From assembly GCA_025359585.1 (NCBI GenBank), contig JANYFX010000518.1:1-5991 (forward strand): a stretch of 5,991 nucleotides of DNA, in the 5' to 3' direction. Position 1 is the stretch's first letter. Every line of letters begins with the position of its first letter. Position numbers and translations under genes: made by a program. This stretch comes from Rhizobacter sp. GTDB lineage: Bacteria; Pseudomonadota; Gammaproteobacteria; Burkholderiales; Burkholderiaceae_C. Below are positions 1-5,619 of the stretch, one piece after another. The notes below the pieces were generated by a model, which made no database searches, was not told where the DNA came from, and worked only from the letters and a program-made list of their open reading frames with translations.

Positions 1-933
<933 letters not shown>

Positions 934-940
934 TCAGCGG

Positions 941-1720
941 ATGCGCGCTGACCAACTGCTGCTGCAGCGTGGCCTGGCACCGACCCGATCGGCCGCGCAG
1001 CGGCTGATCGACGCCGGTGGCGTTCGCTGGCACGGCCCGAAAGGCTGGGCCGTGCCACGCAAGGCCGGTGAAGACCTGCCCGAAGACTGCCGCATCGAAG
1101 TGACCGACGACGCGGAGCTGCGTTTCGTGTCGCGCGGTGGGCTGAAGCTGGACGCGGCGCTGCTGCATTGCGGCCTCGAAGTGGCGGGCCTCGTCTGCCT
1201 CGATGTCGGCCAAAGCACCGGCGGTTTCACCGATGTGCTGCTGCAACGCGGCGCGGAGCGCGTGGTCGGCATCGACGTGGGCCGCGCGCAACTCAGCCCG
1301 GCACTCGCGGCCGACGCGCGCGTGCAGCTTTTCGAAGGGCTGAACGCGCGCGACGTGAGCGGCTCGGCGTTCGAGCTCGAGACCGAAGAACACTCGTTCG
1401 ACGTCGTCGTCGCCGACGTGTCCTTCATTTCATTGACCCACGTGCTGCCGACGATCGCGCGTTACCTCGCGCCCGCCGGCCGCGCGCTGCTGCTCGTGAA
1501 GCCGCAGTTCGAACTGCAGCCGGTCGACATCGGCAAGGGTGGCCTCGTGAAGGACGAAGCGGCCTACCCGCGTGTCGAACAGCGCATTCGCGAGACCTGC
1601 GCCGCGCTCGGCCTCGCGGTGCGCGACTACTTCGCGAGCAGCATCGACGGTGGCGACGGCAACCGGGAATTTTTCGTCCTGGCCGAGCCGGACGCGAGTC
1701 CACAGAAAGACAAGGCATGA
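941..1720 (+). CDS. tlyA: TlyA-family rRNA (cytidine-2'-O)-methyltransferase
   Basis: The 259-residue product belongs to the TlyA/hemolysin A family, SAM-dependent enzymes that 2'-O-methylate cytidines in 23S rRNA (C1920) and, in type II members, also 16S rRNA (C1409). An N-terminal S4 RNA-binding domain spans about residues 2-60 (RADQLLLQRGLAPTRSAAQR). The linker SRGGLKL leads to a FtsJ/RrmJ-like methyltransferase domain. Its SAM motif is DVGQSTGGFTD (88-98), where many relatives have DVGAS. The K-D-K-E catalytic tetrad reads as Lys69, Asp159 (VADVSFIS), Lys187 (LVKPQFE) and Glu243 (NREFF). Length is normal for the family. The ATG lies 7 nt after the ahcY stop with only a weak Shine-Dalgarno, suggesting translational coupling. 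Its stop overlaps the metF start. The S4 domain begins almost at residue 1, without the short basic extension of type II proteins, so a 23S-only (type I) enzyme is my guess. Hemolytic activity is not implied. Confidence 0.93.
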   Translation: MRADQLLLQRGLAPTRSAAQRLIDAGGVRWHGPKGWAVPRKAGEDLPEDCRIEVTDDAELRFVSRGGLKLDAALLHCGLEVAGLVCLDVGQSTGGFTDVLLQRGAERVVGIDVGRAQLSPALAADARVQLFEGLNARDVSGSAFELETEEHSFDVVVADVSFISLTHVLPTIARYLAPAGRALLLVKPQFELQPVDIGKGGLVKDEAAYPRVEQRIRETCAALGLAVRDYFASSIDGGDGNREFFVLAEPDASPQKDKA

Positions 1721-2556
1721 GCGCCAACCCCGACTTTCCGATCAGCTTCGAGTTCTTCCCGCCCAACACCCCGGTCGGCGACCAGAAGCTCGTCGACGTG
1801 GTGCAGCAGCTCGGGGCGGTGAAGCCCGAGTTCTTCAGCGTGACCTATGGCGCGGGTGGCTCCACGCGCGAAAAGACGCTGAACACGGTGCACGCGATTG
1901 CTGCGGCCGGTTTCGAAGCGGCACCGCATCTGTCGTGCGTGGGCTCGACGCGCGAGGGAATCAAGGAGATCCTGGCCGAGTACCGCTCGCGCAACATCCA
2001 CCGCCTCGTCGCCTTGCGCGGAGACATGCCCAGCGGCACGGCATCGAGCGGCGAGTTCCACTACGCCGCCGAGCTGGTGAAGTTCATCCGCGAAACGCAG
2101 GGCAGCGATTGGCACATCGAAGTCGCGGCCTACCCCGAATACCACCCCGAACAGCGCTACGCGGCGCGCGACCTCGCGCACTACGCCGAAAAGGTCAAGG
2201 CGGGCGCCGACTCGGCGATCACGCAGTTCTTCTTCAACCCCGACGCGTACTTCCACTTCGTCGAAGCCACAACGAAACTCGGCGCCCACGCGCCGGTCGT
2301 GCCCGGCATCATGCCGTTCCACAATTTCGCGAAGATCGCGCAGTTCGCGGCGCGCGACGGCATCGAGATCCCGCGCTGGGTCGCGCTGAAGATGGAAGGG
2401 TTCATGGACGACGCGGCGTCGATCCGCGCCTTCGGCATCGACGTGGTGACCGAGTTGTGCGAGCGGCTCATCAAAGGCGGGGCGCCCGGCATCCACTTCT
2501 ACACGATGAACCAGTCGGCCGTGACGCTGGAAATCTGCAAGCGGCTCGGCCGCTGA
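1717..2556 (+). CDS. metF: 5,10-methylenetetrahydrofolate reductase
   Basis: MetF is a cytoplasmic FAD-dependent TIM-barrel enzyme. It reduces 5,10-methylene-THF to 5-methyl-THF, the methyl donor for methionine synthase. The 279-residue product is close to the usual bacterial length (E. coli 296). Visible signatures are SFEFFPP (residues 10-16, with catalytic Glu12), SVTYGAGGSTR (41-51), EAAPHLSC (67-74), VALRGDMP with the folate-contacting Asp103, AAYPEYHPE (137-145), ITQFFFN (168-174), PGIMPFHNF, and the C-terminal HFYTMNQS. The ATG at 1717 is chosen because SFEFFPP must lie near the N-terminus and because ATGA overlaps the tlyA stop, a typical coupled junction. An open frame runs far upstream inside tlyA, but that stretch is out-of-frame tlyA sequence. 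With ahcY in the same operon it supports methionine/SAM recycling. Confidence 0.97.
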   Translation: MSANPDFPISFEFFPPNTPVGDQKLVDVVQQLGAVKPEFFSVTYGAGGSTREKTLNTVHAIAAAGFEAAPHLSCVGSTREGIKEILAEYRSRNIHRLVALRGDMPSGTASSGEFHYAAELVKFIRETQGSDWHIEVAAYPEYHPEQRYAARDLAHYAEKVKAGADSAITQFFFNPDAYFHFVEATTKLGAHAPVVPGIMPFHNFAKIAQFAARDGIEIPRWVALKMEGFMDDAASIRAFGIDVVTELCERLIKGGAPGIHFYTMNQSAVTLEICKRLGR

Positions 2557-2557
2557 G

Positions 2558-2590
2558 TCAGGCGCCGCCGGGCCGCCCCAAGGCGCCTGA
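2558..2590. repeat. 9-bp inverted repeat after metF
   Basis: TCAGGCGCC (2558-2566) and GGCGCCTGA (2582-2590) are perfect reverse complements around a 15-nt GC-rich loop, starting 2 nt after the metF stop. The stem could end transcription of the ahcY-tlyA-metF operon or protect its 3' end. No T-run follows on either strand, so it is not a textbook intrinsic terminator. Confidence 0.5.
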
Positions 2591-2592
2591 GC

Positions 2593-2607
2593 GCCCTCTC
2601 GGAGGGC
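2593..2607. terminator. Second stem-loop between convergent genes (possible bidirectional terminator or REP-like unit)
   Basis: GCCCTC-TCG-GAGGGC forms a perfect 6-bp stem with a 3-nt loop, 2 nt after the previous inverted repeat and 33 bp from the end of the convergent cyclo-ligase gene. It is followed by AGGAGCGAAGCGACGCGGGA, a kind of sequence I associate with interspersed intergenic repeats in Burkholderiales; this is recollection, unverified here. There is no U-tract on either side, so the terminator call rests only on the hairpin and its position between convergent genes. Confidence 0.35.
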
Positions 2608-2640
2608 AGGAGCGAAGCGACGCGGGAGCCGACATCATCT

Positions 2641-3234
2641 TCAGGTCTCTTCGCGGCGCCACATCACGCCGTCTTCGGTCAGCATCGCGTCGAGCGGCCA
2701 GTCGAGCGGCCCGGAGCGCAGGAACGGCAGGAAGCCATGTGTGTAACTCACGCCCACCGTCACCGGCCGGGGTGAGATCGACGCCAGCGTGCGATCGAAA
2801 AACCCGCCGCCGTAACCCAGCCGCACACCGCCCGGCCCGAAGCCGAGACACGGCACCACGAGCAGAGCGGGCGCGAACTCTTCGGTGTCTTTGGGTTTGG
2901 GAATGTCGTAGGCGTCGAGCTCCATCGGGCAGCCCGGGTACCAGACGTGAAAACGCAGCTGGCCCGATTCGCGGTCGGCCACCGGCAACCCGATGTGCCG
3001 CACCACGCCCTCGGGCGCGCCTTCCGACCAGCGGTAGAGCGCGGGCAACGGATCGAACTCACCCTTGATCGGCCAATAAGCGCCGATCGATGTTTCGCGG
3101 CGGCTGACGAGCCACATGCGCAGCACGCTCTGCAGTGCCACGGCGCGCTCCAGGCGGTCCGGCAAGGCAAGCCGGGCAGCGACCAGCTTGGCGCGCAAGG
3201 CGGCGCGGTCGGGCTCGGGAACGTTTTGCTGCAT
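2641..3234 (-). CDS. 5-formyltetrahydrofolate cyclo-ligase, copy 1
   Basis: This 197-residue protein belongs to the 5-FCL (MTHFS/YgfA) family. The family converts 5-formyl-THF to 5,10-methenyl-THF with ATP, returning an inhibitory storage folate to the one-carbon pool. The N-terminal basic helix (RAALRAKLVAARL, ~10-22) and GAYWPIKGEFD (51-61) match the folate/ATP-site region. The signature VPCLGFGPGG then RLGYGGGFFDR (138-148) is complete. The ATG at 3234 gives MQQNVPEPDR just before the family core; the frame is open further upstream, but that would run into the neighbouring TfoX gene without adding conserved sequence. It is convergent with metF and divergent from TfoX (50-bp gap). It differs markedly from copy 2 at 5035-5619, especially in the middle (PKPKDTEEFAP) and the C-terminus (LTEDGVMWRREET), so it is a divergent paralogue or was acquired separately. 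The catalytic motifs look intact. Which copy is the main YgfA-type enzyme cannot be decided from sequence alone. Confidence 0.9.
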   Translation of the reverse strand: MQQNVPEPDRAALRAKLVAARLALPDRLERAVALQSVLRMWLVSRRETSIGAYWPIKGEFDPLPALYRWSEGAPEGVVRHIGLPVADRESGQLRFHVWYPGCPMELDAYDIPKPKDTEEFAPALLVVPCLGFGPGGVRLGYGGGFFDRTLASISPRPVTVGVSYTHGFLPFLRSGPLDWPLDAMLTEDGVMWRREET

Positions 3235-3284
3235 GCGGACTCCGGGTTGGCTTGCGCGTCTGCCGCATTGTGCAAGACTGCCGC
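3235..3284. promoter_or_regulatory. Divergent intergenic region, cyclo-ligase 1 / TfoX, with inverted repeat
   Basis: This 50-bp gap must hold the start signals of both divergent genes unless their promoters lie within coding sequence. CTTGCGC (3251-3257) and GTGCAAG (3270-3276) form an inverted repeat with one mismatch (a G-T pair) around a 12-nt centre, which could be an operator. I see no good -35/-10 pair for either gene, and no strong Shine-Dalgarno for TfoX. Confidence 0.3.
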
Positions 3285-3698
3285 ATGGCCGCTGCCCCGA
3301 ACGAATTCGTCGCCCACTGCATGGAACTGCTCGGGTCGGTGGGCGCACCGCGCTCGCGCCGCATGTTCGGCGGCCACGGCTTCTATGTCGACGACCTGTT
3401 CATCGCCCTGATCGCTTTCGACCGCCTGTACCTGAAGGTCGACGCGTCCACACGCGCCGGCTTCGAGGCGGCCGGCTGCCAGCCCTTCGTCTACGACGGG
3501 GCCGGCAAGTCGGTGACGATGGGTTACTTCACCGCACCCGAAGAAGCCATGGAGTCACCGCCGCTGATGCAACCCTGGGCCCGGCTGGCGCTGGCCGCGG
3601 CACTGCGCGCCAGGGCGTTGAAGCCACCGGCGAGGCCGCCCAAGCCCCAAGCCAAAGCGCGCAAGGGCTCGGCCAGGACGGCGCCGAAGAAGCCCTGA
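3285..3698 (+). CDS. TfoX/Sxy N-terminal domain family protein
   Basis: The 137-residue product carries a TfoX N-terminal domain at about residues 5-110. It contains RRMFGGHGFYVDDLFIALI (25-43), DRLYLKVDASTRAGFE (46-61), the SVTMGYFTAPEEAMESP strand/helix region and the closing helix WARLALAAALRARA. The separate C-terminal domain of E. coli Sxy/TfoX, a competence co-activator, is absent, as in most stand-alone TfoX-N proteins. Their role is unknown, so a link to competence should not be assumed. Residues 111-137 form a Pro/Lys/Ala-rich, probably disordered tail. The ATG at 3285 gives MAAAPNEFVAH, a typical family start; the frame is open further upstream, but that part is antisense to the cyclo-ligase gene. 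The last 175 nt (residues 80-137) overlap the convergent DUF2917 gene on the other strand. Confidence 0.82.
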   Translation: MAAAPNEFVAHCMELLGSVGAPRSRRMFGGHGFYVDDLFIALIAFDRLYLKVDASTRAGFEAAGCQPFVYDGAGKSVTMGYFTAPEEAMESPPLMQPWARLALAAALRARALKPPARPPKPQAKARKGSARTAPKKP

Positions 3699-3961
3699 CG
3701 GCGCGGCTTCCATTGCACGCTGACGGCATGGCCGGCATCCCAGGGCTCGATCACGGCGTTTTCGCCGACGGCCAAGCGCAGCCGTTCGCCGGCTTCGACA
3801 CGGTGGTCGCCGAGGTCGCTGTCGCGCGTCAGCCAGACACGTCCTTCGAGCACGGTCAGCTCGCCGCCGAGGCGGCCGAGGTGAATGGCCCGGCCGCTGG
3901 ACAAGGCCAGCGTGGTGTTGGCGGCAGTGCGGCGGGTGTTCAGTTCGGAGTGCGTATTCAT
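3524..3961 (-). CDS. DUF2917 domain protein
   Basis: This 145-residue protein of unknown function has a DUF2917-like core at about residues 17-85. It is a short beta-rich stretch with LGGELTVLEGRVWLTRDSDLGDH (32-53), then RVEAGERLRLAVGENAVIEPW. A Gly/Ala/Leu-rich C-terminal segment (90-125) looks like an amphipathic or weakly hydrophobic helix, not a clear membrane span. Two adjacent ATGs exist (3964 and 3961). AGGAG at 3973-3969 lies 4 nt from the first and 7 nt from the second, so 3961 is preferred. The frame stays open far upstream through the antisense of the LysR gene, but no family sequence lies there. Residues 88-145 are antisense to TfoX, so part of the C-terminus may be read-through of an open antisense frame. 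It is divergent from the LysR gene, which may regulate it; this is inferred from position only. Confidence 0.75.
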   Translation of the reverse strand: MNTHSELNTRRTAANTTLALSSGRAIHLGRLGGELTVLEGRVWLTRDSDLGDHRVEAGERLRLAVGENAVIEPWDAGHAVSVQWKPRRQGFFGAVLAEPLRALAWGLGGLAGGFNALARSAAASASRAQGCISGGDSMASSGAVK

Positions 3962-3968
3962 CATCAAT

Positions 3969-3973
3969 CTCCT
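3969..3973 (-). promoter_or_regulatory. Shine-Dalgarno of the DUF2917 gene
   Basis: On the - strand, AGGAG lies 4 nt before the ATG at 3964 and 7 nt before the ATG at 3961. The spacing favours the second ATG. It is one of the clearest ribosome binding sites in the window. Confidence 0.7.
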
Positions 3974-4052
3974 GCGTTTGGTGTAGCAATCATCGGTGTT
4001 TCCACAGTGATAATCCAATGAAACCCAGGTCGCCCATTGATGCGAATTTGAT
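3974..4052. promoter_or_regulatory. Shared control region between DUF2917 and LysR genes
   Basis: This divergent gap is visibly richer in A/T than the coding DNA around it, as expected for back-to-back promoters. ATCA (3989-3992) and TGAT (4008-4011) form a short dyad with a 15-nt centre that could be part of a LysR-type binding site. GATAAT at 4009-4014 matches a sigma-70 -10 box at 5 of 6 positions on the + strand, 38 nt before the LysR ATG, but lacks a good -35. LysR-type regulators often bind such gaps to control themselves and the divergent gene. No Shine-Dalgarno is evident before the LysR ATG. Confidence 0.45.
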
Positions 4053-5018
4053 ATGAGTACCCGTTCCAGCCGCCCGCTCTCGCTGAACAACCTGCGCGCG
4101 TTCGAGGCGGTGGCACGGCGCCTGAGCTTCAGCGAGGCGGCCGACGAGCTCTTCGTCACGCAATCGGCCATCAGCCGCCAGATCAAGGGGCTGGAAGACG
4201 AGATCGGCGCGGCCCTGTTCGTGCGCGGCACCCGCCATGTCGAGATGACGCAGAGCGGCCAGATGCTGCTGCGCTCGGTCGAATCCGGCCTGCAGAAGAT
4301 CGACGCCAGCGTGCGCCAGATCCGCCAGGTGCGCAGCCGCAAGCGGGTCAGCGTCACGACCTTCGCGTCGTTCGGATCGCTCTGGCTGCTGCCGCGCATC
4401 GAGGCCTTTCAGCGCCTGCACCCCGACATCGACATCCGCGTGTCGGCCGCCGACATGATCGCCGACCTCGACGACCCCGAGCTCGACCTCGCGCTGCGTT
4501 ATTGCAGCCCGGCGCAGGCACCGGCCGGCGCGATACGCTTGTTCGGCGAGGTGCTCACGCCGGTCGTGAGCCGCTCGCTGTCCGAGCAGATCCGGCGCGG
4601 CGAAGCGCCGCCGCTGTCGAGTCCGGCCGACCTGGTGCAGCACACGCTGGCCGAAGAAGACGACACCAAGTCGAGCACCGAGTACCTGAGCTGGCGGCGC
4701 TGGCTGACGCTCAATGGCCAGCCTGCGCTGCAACCCAAACGCTGGCTCTACCTGAACTTCACCTACCAGCAGGTGCAGGCGGCACTCGCCGGCCACGGCG
4801 TGGCATTGGCCCGCGTGGCACTGGTGTTCGAAGCGCTGCAACGCGGCGAGCTGGTCGAGCCTTTCGGGCCGGCCGGGCGCATCGACAGCCCCTACATGTA
4901 CTGGCTCGTCGCCGCACCCGCGAGCCGCGCGCGGCCCGAGGTGAAACAGTTCTGCGACTGGGTGCTCGACCACGCCGCGCTGACGCGCGAGGCGATCGGC
5001 GACACCGGCACGGCCTGA
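4053..5018 (+). CDS. LysR-type transcriptional regulator, GcvA-like group
   Basis: The 321-residue product has the LysR layout. A winged helix-turn-helix spans about residues 9-68 (LNNLRAFEAVARRLSFSEAA, then VTQSAISRQIKGLEDEIGAALF). A linker helix follows (70-92), then a periplasmic-binding-protein-like effector domain (~97-305). LNNLRAFEAVARRLSF and the C-terminal SPYMYWLVAAP with FCDWVLDHA resemble the GcvA-like subgroup, which has many members of unknown effector, so a role in glycine cleavage control is not implied. The length is normal. The ATG at 4053 gives a short leader before the first HTH helix. It is divergent from DUF2917 across an AT-rich gap, the classic layout for control of the neighbour, and convergent with cyclo-ligase copy 2, 16 bp away with no visible terminator. 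A - strand open frame of similar length opposite it lacks any family signature. Confidence 0.93.
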   Translation: MSTRSSRPLSLNNLRAFEAVARRLSFSEAADELFVTQSAISRQIKGLEDEIGAALFVRGTRHVEMTQSGQMLLRSVESGLQKIDASVRQIRQVRSRKRVSVTTFASFGSLWLLPRIEAFQRLHPDIDIRVSAADMIADLDDPELDLALRYCSPAQAPAGAIRLFGEVLTPVVSRSLSEQIRRGEAPPLSSPADLVQHTLAEEDDTKSSTEYLSWRRWLTLNGQPALQPKRWLYLNFTYQQVQAALAGHGVALARVALVFEALQRGELVEPFGPAGRIDSPYMYWLVAAPASRARPEVKQFCDWVLDHAALTREAIGDTGTA

Positions 5019-5031
5019 GAGCCTGAGAGCC
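5013..5031. repeat. Tandem 8-bp repeat across the LysR stop codon
   Basis: GCCTGAGA occurs twice in a row (5013-5020, 5021-5028), followed by a partial third unit GCC (5029-5031). The LysR stop TGA lies in the first unit, so gain or loss of a unit would leave the protein unchanged. It probably arose by replication slippage. Confidence 0.6.
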
Positions 5032-5034
5032 GCG

Positions 5035-5619
5035 TTACACGACGCCGTGTTCGGTCACGATCAAGGTCAGGGCCTGATCGAAAGTCTGCGGCTCGAAGGC
5101 GCCCGCATCCAGCTCGCCGACCGACCACGCCACGCCGATCGCCGTCACGTCGGGGTGTTTTGCGAGCCAGCGGTCGAAGTAACCGCCGCCGTAACCCAGC
5201 CTGAAGCCTTCGCGCGTGAACCCGAGGCAGGGCACAAGCACCACGTCGGGCACGGCTGGCGCGCCGTCACTGCTGAAAATGCCGCACTCGTCCCGCAGCG
5301 TGGGTGCCACGCCGTTCCAGTGCCGGTAGTGCATCTCGACCGGCTGCTTGCGCGCGAAGGGCAAGGCCAGCGGCAATGTTGCCAGCAGGGTGTCGGCGGC
5401 GAGCATCGCGGGTGCGTTAAATTCGGACCGGATCGGCCAGTACACGCCCAGCAGCTCGGGCTCGAGGTCGATCAGGACGGAACTCAGGGCGCTTGCCAAG
5501 GCTCCATCGGCTGCGGCCCCGTGCGGGCCGCCAACAAATTCGTCGCGTTGCGCCAGCAAGGTCTGGCGCAACGCCTTGCGGGCTTCGACGGCCGCTGCTA
5601 TCGATGCTGAAGATGACAT
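5035..5619 (-). CDS. 5-formyltetrahydrofolate cyclo-ligase, copy 2
   Basis: The 194-residue product is a second 5-FCL family member with the same predicted reaction as copy 1 (5-formyl-THF + ATP to 5,10-methenyl-THF). Its features in order are a basic N-terminal helix with RKALRQTLLAQRDEF (~14-28), LGVYWPIRSEFNAP, a central LPFARKQPVEMHYRHW, and the signature VPCLGFTREGFRLGYGGGYFDRWL, then IGVAWSVGELD and a C-terminal IVTEHGVV. The ATG at 5619 has a strong Shine-Dalgarno (GGGAGAGGG, 5633-5625) and starts just before the conserved helix. A longer open frame to 5721 has no homology and would lie antisense to the transglycosylase signal peptide. The central HYRHW and the C-terminus look closer to the common YgfA form than copy 1, and I recall a neighbouring lytic transglycosylase gene in other Burkholderiales. 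This is therefore probably the ancestral copy. The LysR gene is convergent, 16 bp beyond its stop. Confidence 0.92.
   Translation of the reverse strand: MSSSASIAAAVEARKALRQTLLAQRDEFVGGPHGAAADGALASALSSVLIDLEPELLGVYWPIRSEFNAPAMLAADTLLATLPLALPFARKQPVEMHYRHWNGVAPTLRDECGIFSSDGAPAVPDVVLVPCLGFTREGFRLGYGGGYFDRWLAKHPDVTAIGVAWSVGELDAGAFEPQTFDQALTLIVTEHGVV

Noticed and set aside
1168..1716. Upstream extension of the metF frame into tlyA
   Set aside because: The extra residues are Arg-rich out-of-frame tlyA sequence. MetF homology starts right after the ATG at 1717.
1627..2496. 289-residue - strand open frame opposite metF
   Set aside because: The composition is typical of an antisense shadow, with no family motif. 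MetF on the + strand is certain.
3235..3284. Possible 6S RNA (ssrS) next to a cyclo-ligase gene, as in many gammaproteobacteria
   Set aside because: The gaps by both cyclo-ligase genes are far too short for a ~180-nt RNA, and genes lie on all sides.
3965..4399. Upstream extension of the DUF2917 frame to a 291-residue protein
   Set aside because: The extension is antisense to the LysR N-terminus and its promoter region. A clear AGGAG precedes the ATG pair at 3964/3961, and the DUF2917 core begins only after it.
3990..4973. 327-residue - strand open frame opposite the LysR gene, slightly longer than it
   Set aside because: It has no recognisable domain and is rich in Arg/His/Ala/Gly as expected of antisense GC-rich DNA. 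The + strand frame has full LysR motifs.
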